Positions 16,739 through 24,719 of a stretch of DNA of 64,000 bases are shown in pieces. Position 1 is the first letter of the stretch; every line of letters starts with the position of its first letter. This DNA comes from a virus. Location: IMG/VR virus record IMGVR_UViG_3300022752_000020, positions 1-64,000 of that record; one strand, given 5' to 3'. The position numbers and the translations under genes are program-made. A model generated the notes under the pieces. It was not told where the DNA came from. It made no database searches and saw only the letters and a list, made by a program, of their open reading frames with translations.

Positions 16739-16746
16739 TATTTAGC
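16739..16746 (-). promoter_or_regulatory. Late-like GCTAAATA upstream of gp18
   Basis: Minus-strand GCTAAATA ends 30 nt before ATG 16708, with AGGAG in the leader. It would separate late sheath expression from the upstream dNMP kinase. Confidence 0.4.
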
Positions 16747-16790
16747 GTAAAACGGCAAAAAACATCGAGTTGACTAAGGAAAAATGCTAT

Positions 16791-17459
16791 TTAAGCAGTA
16801 GTGGAATATATAAAAGCAACCTTTTTATCATAATCAAAAGTAACTTTATTCAATATAATACTTTCAATTTGATTATATAAATTATTTAAACTGCTATTAT
16901 TATCAATAACAATATCAAACTCTGTACCAATCCATTTCCATTCGCTAGGATGTATACCTAAATTCTGCATATACTTGCCTGCATTTAAATTGCCTTGATT
17001 AGCGTCTAGAGCAATATCATACCAATTAGGCAACTCACCTCTTTGTACCCATATGATAATACCATCGTTTTTCTTAATAGCCTTAATTTCATTTGGGAAT
17101 CTACAATCACTAATTACTACATTGTCCTCACTATTACGCAGTTTATTTTCTAAACTAGCGATCCATATATCATCATGAAATCCTTGACGACAAACTTCAG
17201 TCCCCCAATTTTGTAATACCCAACGTGGAGTGATTTTCATTCCTAAACGATTGCTCCACCAAAAATCCACTTGTTCACGCCATTCTCTACTCTGCTTAGT
17301 ACGACCTTCTAACATGTCTCGATCCCAACCAAACACAGCAGCTACCGCATCTTTCAAACTACGGGCAAAACTTTCTCTACGAAACTGATGAAGATTAACA
17401 AGATAATCAGCGATAGTATCTTTACCGCTACCAATTAAACCACAAATTCCCACTACCAT
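16791..17459 (-). CDS. 1: Deoxynucleoside monophosphate kinase gp1, 222 aa
   Basis: Phosphorylates dNMPs to dNDPs for phage DNA synthesis. The P-loop GLIGSGKDT is at residues 7-15. The LID/substrate region contains REWREQVDFWWSNRLGMKIT and WVLQNWGTEVCRQGFHDDIW, and VISDCRFPNEIKAIK follows, as in the T4 gp1 family (241 residues in T4). AAAGGAG lies 6 nt before ATG 17459. It has its own sigma70-like promoter, so this metabolic enzyme may be made earlier than the neck and sheath genes on either side. Confidence 0.9.
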   Translation of the reverse strand: MVVGICGLIGSGKDTIADYLVNLHQFRRESFARSLKDAVAAVFGWDRDMLEGRTKQSREWREQVDFWWSNRLGMKITPRWVLQNWGTEVCRQGFHDDIWIASLENKLRNSEDNVVISDCRFPNEIKAIKKNDGIIIWVQRGELPNWYDIALDANQGNLNAGKYMQNLGIHPSEWKWIGTEFDIVIDNNSSLNNLYNQIESIILNKVTFDYDKKVAFIYSTTA

Positions 17460-17477
17460 AGTCTACTCCTTTGTACA

Positions 17478-17506
17478 ATAGTAATTAAATTCTTGATGTA
17501 AGTCAA
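17478..17506 (-). promoter_or_regulatory. Sigma70-like promoter of dNMP kinase
   Basis: On the minus strand TTGACT (17506-17501) and TACTAT (17483-17478) are separated by 17 nt, followed by AAAGGAG and the start codon at 17459. The -35 hexamer lies inside an 8-bp perfect inverted repeat (17489-17510), so a regulator could act there. Confidence 0.5.
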
Positions 17507-17510
17507 GAAT
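17489..17510. repeat. Perfect 8-bp inverted repeat over the dNMP kinase -35 box
   Basis: ATTCTTGA at 17489-17496 pairs with TCAAGAAT at 17503-17510 across a 6-nt spacer. No T-run follows on the minus strand, so it looks more like an operator than a terminator. It could also be a weak hairpin after gp13, whose stop is at 17515. Confidence 0.5.
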
Positions 17511-17514
17511 AATT

Positions 17515-18273
17515 TTAACCAATAACAAGAGTATACCCTGTACCACCTGCTACATAAGTATCAACTTCTTTCTCTAATTTTTCAATTTCTTCTTTAGCAG
17601 CATTTTTTAAATCCGCACCATTTAATCCACCAGCTCCACCTGGGCCAGCTATTTGACCAAACTTACTACGTGCTTCTCCTAGCATTAATTTACAATTGGC
17701 CAAAGTATAATCTTTGAACCATTGACTAGCATAAGTGTCCTGTAATAAGATATAATCTGGTCTGTGATTATAACCTCTGATTAAGACCTGTTCACCATCC
17801 CCATAACTACGTTGTAAAATACGTAGAGTATGTGTAGTTGGTATCCATTGAAATTCAATAAAAGCACCAAACATACGCCCTACTAGTTTTTGATATTGAG
17901 CAAACATATCATAAGTAGCTATACCACCTAACATAGTACTATTCAGTAGATATGTGTTTGTATAGGCTAGATTGAATGGTTCAAACTGTGTACCACCACT
18001 ACCACCTGCTGTTCTACTACCTATGGTACGTCGAAATATGCTGCGTACCTCTATAATTTCTTTGGGTAATCTGTAGTCGTTAGTATCTTCTTTCAACTCT
18101 AAAAAATAGTAAGCTTCTTCTACAGCATTTGGACTTTTTTGACGATACTTGGCCAAGGCACGATCTAGAGCTATTTCATAGTGATCTGGATCAAGTTCCA
18201 CATCGACCATACCGTCACCTAACATTAATCTACAATATTTGTATATTTTTTCACGCTCTTGTAATGTAGTCAT
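17515..18273 (-). CDS. 13: Neck protein gp13, about 252 aa
   Basis: Part of the portal-neck collar that closes the filled head and receives the tail. The T4-type marine gp13 pattern is visible: YKYCRLMLGDGMVDVELDPD, LAKYRQKSPNAVEEAYYFLE, DYRLPKEIIEVRSIFRR, LGGIATYDMFAQYQKLVGRM and LANCKLMLGEARSKFGQIAG. The longest frame begins at ATG 18288 (METANMTTLQ). I prefer ATG 18273 because GGAG lies about 9 nt before it, while the upstream ATG sits 2 nt from the promoter motif with no ribosome site. A coiled-coil-like C-terminus (EEIEKLEKEVDTY) closes the protein. Confidence 0.85.
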   Translation of the reverse strand: MTTLQEREKIYKYCRLMLGDGMVDVELDPDHYEIALDRALAKYRQKSPNAVEEAYYFLELKEDTNDYRLPKEIIEVRSIFRRTIGSRTAGGSGGTQFEPFNLAYTNTYLLNSTMLGGIATYDMFAQYQKLVGRMFGAFIEFQWIPTTHTLRILQRSYGDGEQVLIRGYNHRPDYILLQDTYASQWFKDYTLANCKLMLGEARSKFGQIAGPGGAGGLNGADLKNAAKEEIEKLEKEVDTYVAGGTGYTLVIG

Positions 18274-18290
18274 ATTTGCTGTCTCCATGA

Positions 18291-18310
18291 TATTTATCTG
18301 CTGATAAATA
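18291..18310. promoter_or_regulatory. Back-to-back late promoters GATAAATA between gp13 and gp14-like genes
   Basis: TATTTATC (18291-18298) and GATAAATA (18303-18310) are exact mirror copies around the spacer TGCT. GATAAATA therefore points leftward to gp13 and rightward to the gp14-like gene. Each is one base from the T4 late consensus TATAAATA. The rightward copy ends 4 nt before ATG 18315, and no ribosome site fits between them. Confidence 0.65.
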
Positions 18311-18314
18311 CCTT

Positions 18315-19619
18315 ATGCCCCGCATAAGTTTATATCGCCCAGAACGTGGAAATGATTACAAATTCATTGATCGTCAAATCAGTGAAATGTTTACTGTTGG
18401 CGGAACAGATTTTCATCTACACAAATATATTGGTGTGAATACGGCTCCAGAAAATGCCACAGCAGATCAGCCTCACTATGCTGAAACTAAAGAAAGCAAT
18501 ATACAGGATTTAATCCTATTGGAGAATCGTGACAGAAAATATGATCCCAGCATTTATAAAATAAGGGCTCATTACCAAGTACAAAATTTAGATTTTAATC
18601 TTAGTCAATTTGGTTTGTTTATAGATAATGATACTATTTTTGCTACAGTACATATAAACGATTGGATACGTACCGTGGGGCGTAAACCAATTAGCGGTGA
18701 TGTATTTGAAGTGCCTCATCTTGTAGACGAATATGCTCTAAATGATTATAATATAGCACTACCTAGATACTTTGTCATAGAGGATGTTAGTCGTGCTAGT
18801 GAAGGATTCAGTCAAACTTGGTGGCCACATTTATACAGATTAAAACTTAAGAAAATAGTAGACGGTCAAACATTTGCTGATATATTAGATAAACCTGCGG
18901 GTGAAAATACTAATCAAACACTACGTGATATTCTAAGTACGAAGTCTATAGAACTACAGGTCAACGAAGCCATCATAGCCCAAGCAGAAGCTGACACTGC
19001 TAAAAACGGATTTGAAACTAGACAATTTTATACTCTAGCAGTTGATCCAGTTAGTGGTGATCCTATAATTGAAACTGCTGATCAAATGAGTATAGACGCT
19101 AGTAATACGGGATTAGATTCAAGTAGACTATTAGGCCGTGCCACACGTAGCGGTTATGCTGGTTATTTGCTGGGAGATGGGTTCCCGCCAAATGGATATG
19201 AATTTGGTCACGGTATAACTTTTCCTAATAATGCTTACTTAAATGATTACTTTTTAAGAATAGATTTTAGTCCAAATAGACTTTTTAGATTTGATGGTCA
19301 GAGATGGGTTAAGGTGGAGGATGCTATACGTCATACTCTAACCAGCACAGATGCTAACTTTGCTACACCAAGAGGTGTTTTCAATGAAAATACATCTTAT
19401 GTACTTAATGATTTAATAAATTATGGCAACGTTCAATACATAAGTATAGTACCTAGCACAGGAAAGAATCCTATAGACTTTCCTAATTTTTGGAAACAGG
19501 TTAGAACTACACAAAAAACAGGCTTTATTAACAATGTTAATGCCAGCGTTATTAATGGAGAACTAGTTCCAGAACGCCAAGCATTGAGTAAGGCTCTAAG
19601 ACCTAAGGCAGATTTATAA
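18315..19619 (+). CDS. Probable neck/tail-completion protein, gp14-like, 434 aa
   Basis: First gene of the only plus-strand island. The N-terminus (PRISLYRPERGNDYKFIDRQ, GGTDFHLHKYIGV) and DFNLSQFGLFIDNDTIFATV, GDVFEVPHLVDEYALNDYNI and WWPHLYRLKLKKIVDGQTF form a well-ordered domain over residues 1-190. The rest is more variable (DGFPPNGYEFGHGI, FRFDGQRWVKVED). Homologous-looking proteins occur between gp13 and gp15 in marine T4-like phages, which is why I suggest gp14. T4 gp14 is only 256 residues and I cannot show direct similarity. It would join head and tail. The stop overlaps the next ATG (TAATG). Confidence 0.65.
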   Translation: MPRISLYRPERGNDYKFIDRQISEMFTVGGTDFHLHKYIGVNTAPENATADQPHYAETKESNIQDLILLENRDRKYDPSIYKIRAHYQVQNLDFNLSQFGLFIDNDTIFATVHINDWIRTVGRKPISGDVFEVPHLVDEYALNDYNIALPRYFVIEDVSRASEGFSQTWWPHLYRLKLKKIVDGQTFADILDKPAGENTNQTLRDILSTKSIELQVNEAIIAQAEADTAKNGFETRQFYTLAVDPVSGDPIIETADQMSIDASNTGLDSSRLLGRATRSGYAGYLLGDGFPPNGYEFGHGITFPNNAYLNDYFLRIDFSPNRLFRFDGQRWVKVEDAIRHTLTSTDANFATPRGVFNENTSYVLNDLINYGNVQYISIVPSTGKNPIDFPNFWKQVRTTQKTGFINNVNASVINGELVPERQALSKALRPKADL

Positions 19620-19693
19620 TGCATATCTATAAGTTTACTCATATTGAAACAGGCAAATGTTATATTGGACTCGAAAGGACGGTGGTGCTATGA
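19619..19693 (+). pseudogene. GIY-YIG homing endonuclease remnant, N-terminal fragment
   Basis: A 24-codon frame starting at the ATG that overlaps the upstream stop (TAATG). It reads MHIYKFTHIETGKCYIGL before running into TGA. The IY...YIG spacing is the hallmark N-terminus of GIY-YIG nucleases, which cut DNA in intronless homing genes such as the T4 seg family. The catalytic body that should follow is missing. It lies between gp14-like and gp15-like, a typical place for a free-standing homing gene. Confidence 0.75.
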
Positions 19694-19821
19694 AAGGAAA
19701 GTATCAATCAAAAGACACAAAAGAAAAAATGAGAGATGCACATTTAAAATCAACTCATTGTCGAGGTAAAACATGGAAGCTCGTAGATGGTAAACGTGTT
19801 TGGATGGAGGCCTCGGTTTAA
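19690..19821 (+). pseudogene. Homing endonuclease remnant, C-terminal NUMOD-like fragment
   Basis: A 43-codon frame overlapping the N-terminal fragment by ATGA. SKDTKEKMRDAHLKS resembles the NUMOD3 DNA-binding repeat of GIY-YIG enzymes, and GKTWKLVDGKRVWME is a common C-terminal ending of phage homing nucleases. With the N-terminal fragment it indicates an endonuclease whose middle has been deleted. The remaining two fragments total about 67 codons, far below a functional enzyme. Confidence 0.7.
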
Positions 19822-19842
19822 CGCCGTTGAATTATTATTCAG

Positions 19843-21465
19843 TTTTTCTATGATGGTCAAATAAGAAGATATCTAGTACAAACTATACGACTATTAAGTA
19901 AATTTGTAGTTAAGTATGGAGATGGTAGACTAGTACCTGTACCTGTTATGTATGGTGACATGGATCGTCAAGTGGCCAACATAATTAAACAAAATAGTGA
20001 AAATAAGATAAACGGTGCTCCACGTATAGCAGTTTATATTTCACAATTAGAAATGGATAAGGAACGTCTCGCTGATCCTACATATGTTGGCAAAGTACAT
20101 ATTAGAGAACGTGCTATAGAAGATGGTGTATATACCAGTTCAGAAGGTGCTAATTATACAGTAGAAAGACTTATGCCTAGTCCATATAAACTCACTGTAA
20201 AAGCAGACATTTGGGCAGGAAACACAGAACAAAAATTACAGATCCTTGAACAAATACTAATGTTATTCAACCCTAGTTTAGAAATACAGACTACAGATAA
20301 TTATATTGATTGGACTAGTCTCAGTGTAGTATATTTAGAACAAGTTGATTTTAGTAGTAGACAAATACCAGTTGGTCAGGATAGTCCAATTGATATAGCC
20401 AGTTTAACCTTTAGTATGCCTATCTGGATAAGCCCTCCTAGTAAGGTTAAGAAATTAGGCGTTGTTCAAACTATAATGATGGGTATGTACACTAATATAG
20501 GTAGTCCAGCAGAAGGATATTTAGAAGGGTTTGGGCTAGATCCAAATGAAGGAACTAGACCGTTATATGATCAAGTACCAAATCCTATCAGTGTTAATAT
20601 TATTGATTATAGCCTAATAGTTTATAGTGGTAAAGCTAAAATTTTTTCACCCACTAAAGAGGGTCATTTACAACTACGAATAACTGAAACTGGTATAGAC
20701 AGCACTATGAATGTAAGCTGGTATGAGATAATGGAAAAATGGCCCAATGCTTATAAACCAGGATTAAGTAAAATATTTCTAATTCAACCTAGTGGGTTTG
20801 AAGTAATAGGTACTATTGCTATTAATCCTTTGGACCCAAGTATATTAGATATTAATTGGGATCCAGATACTTATCCTAGTAATACAGACATAATTACAGG
20901 TTATAGAAATAGTGCAGGAACTTTTGATGCTATTATTGATCCGCAAACCAAAGGTCCAAATCATGGCTTACCAATTCCTAGTATAGGAACAAGATACTTA
21001 ATTATTAATAATATAGGCGGTGGAGTAAGAGAAACTCTTATTGCTGATCGTGTAAGCAATAGAATAGATACCAATGTAGATTATAATAGAGTAAGAGGTA
21101 TAGAAGTTTATGTCAATGATGTGGCTGTAAGTTTTAGTGATCTTGACATAGATAGTAAACTAGTTATAAGATTAACTAGAGATGCTGATATAGATGACAT
21201 AATAACCTATGTTTTATATGTTGATCAAGATGGCCCAGATGCTTGGAAAAATTTAAACGGTACAGATTTTATAGCCAGCACAAACGATATTATTGAATGG
21301 AACGGATCTAAATGGTCTATAATATTTGACAGTCAAGCTAATAGAGATAATATTAAATACCTTACTAACATACATAGTAATGTACAATATAAGTGGGATG
21401 GTATAAGCTGGGTTAAAAGTTTTGAGGGCGAATATAGAAAAGGTAGCTGGCGATTAATTTTATGA
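19843..21465 (+). CDS. 15: Tail sheath stabiliser/completion protein, gp15-like, start damaged
   Basis: gp15 caps the tail and joins it to the neck. MYGDMDRQVANIIKQNSENK, GAPRIAVYISQLEMDKERLA, YTVERLMPSPYKLTVKADIW and LQILEQILMLFNPSLEIQTT match gp15-type proteins of marine T4-like phages. T4 gp15 is 272 residues, so the C-terminal half (from about 21000) is additional. The first in-frame ATG is 19948, but clearly coding sequence (FFYDGQIRRYLVQTIRLLSK) continues upstream to 19843 with no ATG, GTG or TTG before TGA at 19828. A TTG-NYYSV frame at 19827 would join in frame if the five-T run at 19843-19847 lost one T. The stop overlaps the Nudix start. Confidence 0.75.
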   Translation, partial: FFYDGQIRRYLVQTIRLLSKFVVKYGDGRLVPVPVMYGDMDRQVANIIKQNSENKINGAPRIAVYISQLEMDKERLADPTYVGKVHIRERAIEDGVYTSSEGANYTVERLMPSPYKLTVKADIWAGNTEQKLQILEQILMLFNPSLEIQTTDNYIDWTSLSVVYLEQVDFSSRQIPVGQDSPIDIASLTFSMPIWISPPSKVKKLGVVQTIMMGMYTNIGSPAEGYLEGFGLDPNEGTRPLYDQVPNPISVNIIDYSLIVYSGKAKIFSPTKEGHLQLRITETGIDSTMNVSWYEIMEKWPNAYKPGLSKIFLIQPSGFEVIGTIAINPLDPSILDINWDPDTYPSNTDIITGYRNSAGTFDAIIDPQTKGPNHGLPIPSIGTRYLIINNIGGGVRETLIADRVSNRIDTNVDYNRVRGIEVYVNDVAVSFSDLDIDSKLVIRLTRDADIDDIITYVLYVDQDGPDAWKNLNGTDFIASTNDIIEWNGSKWSIIFDSQANRDNIKYLTNIHSNVQYKWDGISWVKSFEGEYRKGSWRLIL

Positions 21466-21896
21466 AAGATTTAATTGTTTGTAGTGGTGCATTATTTTAC
21501 GCAAAAAAAACTGAAAAAATTTTATTACTACAAAAAGCAAATGGACGACATAAAGGAACTTGGAGTCTAGTTGGTGGCACTGCTCAAAACAACGAAAACC
21601 CTTGGAAAAATCTTATAAGAGAAATAGAAGAAGAAATAGGATTTATGCCAGAAATTAAAAAAAGTATGCCCTTAGAAACATTTGTTAGCAATGATCTAGT
21701 GTTTAATTTCCATACTTTTCTTTGTGTAGTGGATAAAGAATTTATTCCTAGCTTAAGTAGTGAACATATAGGATATAGTTGGACTACAATTGACTATGCT
21801 CCTAAACCTTTACATCAAGGACTACGCAGTAGTTTCAGTAATAGATTAATTAGGAATAAATTACAAACTGTTTTTCAAGTAATGAATATAATCTAA
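21462..21896 (+). CDS. Nudix hydrolase, 144 aa
   Basis: A complete Nudix box occupies residues 39-61: G39-x5-E45-x7-R53-E54-I55-x-E57-E58-x-G60. Nudix enzymes cleave nucleoside diphosphates linked to another group (nucleotide sugars, oxidised or capped nucleotides). The preceding KGTWSLVGGTAQ is typical of the fold. Substrate cannot be read from sequence. Its start overlaps the gp15-like stop (ATGA), and its end overlaps the convergent GT2 gene by 4 nt. Sugar-nucleotide hydrolysis would fit the neighbouring glycosyltransferase cassette, but NADH/cap or mutT-like roles are equally possible. Confidence 0.9.
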   Translation: MKDLIVCSGALFYAKKTEKILLLQKANGRHKGTWSLVGGTAQNNENPWKNLIREIEEEIGFMPEIKKSMPLETFVSNDLVFNFHTFLCVVDKEFIPSLSSEHIGYSWTTIDYAPKPLHQGLRSSFSNRLIRNKLQTVFQVMNII

Positions 21897-22672
21897 AAAC
21901 CTATATATTTTTTACGAAGAAATTCTAAATCATATCGTTGTTCAGTTAAATGATGTGCCTGCCCTAACCATGGTTCTACTGTGGGCCAACAGGTACGCCA
22001 GTGTTTATCCCATTTTGCAGTAAGATATTCAATGTTAAGATCTCTTGCATCATCTAATTTCTTCATTATCTCTGGATCGTGTCTGCGTGTGTTACCTCCG
22101 TGGAAATGATATTCAGTCTTGTCGCCATTACCATGTAAATAATTTTTAGTTAATCCTAGCTTTTTCTTTACACCTTGATGCATCATACGCATAATATAGT
22201 CATCATCTTCACTGTAAGCTGGGTACATGTTCTCATCAAACAGTCCAAATTTAGCTACCAAGTGATCACGCATTAAAAATAAATCCCAACTACCTACATT
22301 AAAATCACCTTGGCATGCGTGTACAATGCCTATCTCTGGATCTTCTGTTACAGTGTCATACATTTCTTTTAATAATCCAGGACCAAATGCTACATCATCA
22401 TTTACAATAATCCAATAAGGTGCCATCATATAACTTTTAATTATGAGATTCCAACTTGCAGGAACTCCTAAATTACAAGGCATATGAATTACATGTACCT
22501 TGTTAATATAACGACGTTTAATTTTGGCTAGTGAGTCTAAATTTTCTGTAATTTCACCTCGACCATTGTTATTGATAACAAGAAAATTTTCCACAGGAAA
22601 ATCTACACTGGCTAATAAACGTTCGACCCAATGTGTTGTAAAAACTACGCATGTACCTATTACTGGAATCAT
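21893..22672 (-). CDS. Family 2-like glycosyltransferase, 259 aa
   Basis: A GT-A fold transferase predicted to move a sugar from a nucleotide donor. The N-terminal strand (MIPVIGTCVVFTTHWVERLL) and FLVINNNG are followed by NLGVPASWNLIIK and the metal-binding NDD at residues 91-93 (IIVNDDVAFGPG). An acidic catalytic-base region, YSEDDDYIMRM, lies at 153-163, with HFHGGNTRR near the end. Last gene of the DUF4422-FkbM-GT2 cassette, 5 nt after the methyltransferase stop. Acceptor unknown: virion fibres, host surface glycan or DNA are all possible. Confidence 0.85.
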   Translation of the reverse strand: MIPVIGTCVVFTTHWVERLLASVDFPVENFLVINNNGRGEITENLDSLAKIKRRYINKVHVIHMPCNLGVPASWNLIIKSYMMAPYWIIVNDDVAFGPGLLKEMYDTVTEDPEIGIVHACQGDFNVGSWDLFLMRDHLVAKFGLFDENMYPAYSEDDDYIMRMMHQGVKKKLGLTKNYLHGNGDKTEYHFHGGNTRRHDPEIMKKLDDARDLNIEYLTAKWDKHWRTCWPTVEPWLGQAHHLTEQRYDLEFLRKKYIGF

Positions 22673-22677
22673 AAAAA

Positions 22678-23931
22678 TTATCCTGCTAAAATATAATCTT
22701 CGCCCTTTTTAACTACTTGACGGCGATCTTTCATCACTAACAATACATCCTTATCTATATAATCTGGATGTACATACCAATCTTCATAAGTTCTCCATTC
22801 ATCTGGGGCGATATCATTTACCACTAGTACATAACCTTTTGATTGTATATACTCCCTACTTTGCTCACGTAGTTCTTTACGATCTGTGTTATAATAATCA
22901 TGCTCATAAGTGATTACTTTAAACTTATAATCATCAAAAGGAATACGTTTTAATATTTCAAATGTTACTTCTGGTGGGTCACAATCTAATTGAAGATAAT
23001 CTACTGCTGGTCCTAGGTTTAACTCTCTAATAATTTTACTATAATCAATTTCCAGTGCGTTTTTAATTAAAAATGGTGTTTTACGTTCTGTACTAACTTG
23101 CCTTTCATCCAAATCAATACTGATGCCTCTCCAATCAAACTGCTTTTCTAATAAGGCAGTATTGTTTCCATAAAATGGTCTACCTGCTCCTACCTCAATA
23201 AAAGTACCTTCTCTCTTACCTTTAAGTACACTAAGTACAAACATATCTTGATATGCTTCACTATAGTTTGTTTCAATGTTTTCAGCACCTGGAAATTTGA
23301 ATCTTAACTTGGAATATTTAGATTTGTCATATGCATCAAATGGTATTTCAACATACCCGCTCATAAATTTTAAATTATTATAAACTATTTTTTTATATTC
23401 ATCTGGTAACTGTCTACTACGCATAAGACCTTTAAAAATAGTACGACTTTCATCACACAGGCCACAATTATAAGCACTTAATGCTTTTTGAAAACGTAAA
23501 TGATCTTTGCCTAAATAACTTAAATCTGTTCTCAAACCTGCTTGAACATTATCTGCTACGCTTTCGCCAATGCTAGCAATCATGTAAGTGTCATTCCAAT
23601 GTCCATCATCTTGTTTATATTCATAGAATCTACTTAGATGATAATATGCTTCTGGTCTGGAAGGTATAATACTTACTGCATGTTGAAGCAATCCTTTTAC
23701 AGTAAAGTTTCTACTGCCCTGTCTTTCAAAACAAATGCTGGCTCTAATTAAACATTCATACTTTAATAAGTCATCTACAGCACGTTCAGCAGTTCTTAGG
23801 TAATAACTTACTGCACTGGCATGCTGACCCATCTGATCATACTCTAAAGCCATCATAAAATTTAGTTCAGGATCTGATGGATTTTGTAGATAATTCATCA
23901 GATTAGTTTGTAGTTTTGTGTTATCAAGCAT
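22678..23931 (-). CDS. TPR-like domain fused to FkbM-type methyltransferase, 417 aa
   Basis: Residues 20-190 are helical repeats of TPR type (FMMALEYDQMGQHASAVSYY, LLQHAVSIIPSRPEAYYHLS). Residues 220-400 form a SAM-dependent methyltransferase of the FkbM style. It contains YSEAYQDMFV, the SAM-binding FIEVGAGRPFYGNNT at 244-258, WRGISIDLDE, YLQLDCDPPEV and YEHDYY. FkbM enzymes usually methylate hydroxyls of sugars or polyketides, and TPR domains often recruit protein partners. The start overlaps the DUF4422 stop by 8 nt. Together with its neighbours it suggests building or capping of a methylated glycan. Confidence 0.85.
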   Translation of the reverse strand: MLDNTKLQTNLMNYLQNPSDPELNFMMALEYDQMGQHASAVSYYLRTAERAVDDLLKYECLIRASICFERQGSRNFTVKGLLQHAVSIIPSRPEAYYHLSRFYEYKQDDGHWNDTYMIASIGESVADNVQAGLRTDLSYLGKDHLRFQKALSAYNCGLCDESRTIFKGLMRSRQLPDEYKKIVYNNLKFMSGYVEIPFDAYDKSKYSKLRFKFPGAENIETNYSEAYQDMFVLSVLKGKREGTFIEVGAGRPFYGNNTALLEKQFDWRGISIDLDERQVSTERKTPFLIKNALEIDYSKIIRELNLGPAVDYLQLDCDPPEVTFEILKRIPFDDYKFKVITYEHDYYNTDRKELREQSREYIQSKGYVLVVNDIAPDEWRTYEDWYVHPDYIDKDVLLVMKDRRQVVKKGEDYILAG

Positions 23932-24667
23932 AATGATCTATATCCAATATTTTTAAATGTCTTATATCAACATTTCCAAGAAAATAATAATTGTTGACTA
24001 GTATAAGATGTAATATTCGTTCACCAAAAAAATCATAAAATCTTACCTGCTGATTTCTTCTATATATTTCAGGTAAAAAATTAGCATAATTACTATGGAA
24101 CTCAAATAATATTTGAAATAATACTTGACAAATACGATTAAAAGTTGTTCTATCTGCTGTAAACATATGGAATGGAATAAGATACTTATATGATCTAAGC
24201 TGATTGATCATTTCAGTAGTAATAGGAATACGATTATCACCGGCAAGTCCATACAATAACTGCCATCCTAAACTGTTATGACAATGACTAAAGTGATCAT
24301 ACACACTGTTAACATTAGGAGCATGTCCTTTTATAGCTGTAACTATATCTTTAGCCTCTGGTATAAACACTGTGTTTGGTCTAAGATTAAAATCTTCATC
24401 CCAAAATATTCTATATGTGTTTGTTCCCTTATATTCATGATCAGTATTTTTCCAAACCCAATATAATCCTGTAAGACTACCAAAATCATTGTTCATATGA
24501 CTAATATGCTCACCAATATGATCCATAAGAAATCCACGATTCTGCATATTCAAAACATCAATATGGTTATAATTGACCGAACCACACATTAGGTTACGTT
24601 GGTCATACTGATTTTTTTTTGGTTCTTTGCCTACATAGCAAAGACAATACATTCCTAAGTCTTGCAT
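23924..24667 (-). CDS. DUF4422-like glycosyltransferase, 247 aa
   Basis: The motif SLTGLYWVWKNTD at residues 64-76 and the following YRIFWDEDF are characteristic of DUF4422 proteins, a glycosyltransferase-related family found in polysaccharide loci. The C-terminal 130 residues are helical (FHMFTADRTTFNRICQVLFQ, FYDFFGERILHLILVN), including the FGERI pattern typical of the family. First gene of the sugar cassette, with a consensus sigma70-like promoter 16 nt before the transcript start region and no strong ribosome site. Substrate unknown. Confidence 0.8.
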   Translation of the reverse strand: MQDLGMYCLCYVGKEPKKNQYDQRNLMCGSVNYNHIDVLNMQNRGFLMDHIGEHISHMNNDFGSLTGLYWVWKNTDHEYKGTNTYRIFWDEDFNLRPNTVFIPEAKDIVTAIKGHAPNVNSVYDHFSHCHNSLGWQLLYGLAGDNRIPITTEMINQLRSYKYLIPFHMFTADRTTFNRICQVLFQILFEFHSNYANFLPEIYRRNQQVRFYDFFGERILHLILVNNYYFLGNVDIRHLKILDIDHYA

Positions 24668-24689
24668 AGTTGTAATTATCTATGCTAGT

Positions 24690-24717
24690 ATTATATAGGA
24701 ATTTTTTATTTTGTCAA
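24690..24717 (-). promoter_or_regulatory. Consensus sigma70 promoter for the sugar cassette
   Basis: On the minus strand TTGACA (24717-24712) and TATAAT (24695-24690) both match the bacterial consensus exactly with a 16-nt spacer. Transcription would begin near 24683 and read the DUF4422, FkbM and GT2 genes. It lies between the stop of the 1035-aa fibre gene and ATG 24667, so the cassette can be expressed by host polymerase early in infection, independently of the late fibre operon. Confidence 0.8.
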
Positions 24718-24719
24718 TA

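Noticed and set aside
18274-18288. ATG 18288 as the gp13 start
   Set aside because: It sits 2 nt from the promoter motif without a ribosome site, whereas ATG 18273 has GGAG at proper distance.
19619-19842. A group I intron interrupting the gp15 gene
   Set aside because: The segment is almost entirely remnant coding sequence of a homing enzyme, and I see no intron core elements or U-G splice pair; a decayed free-standing gene is simpler.
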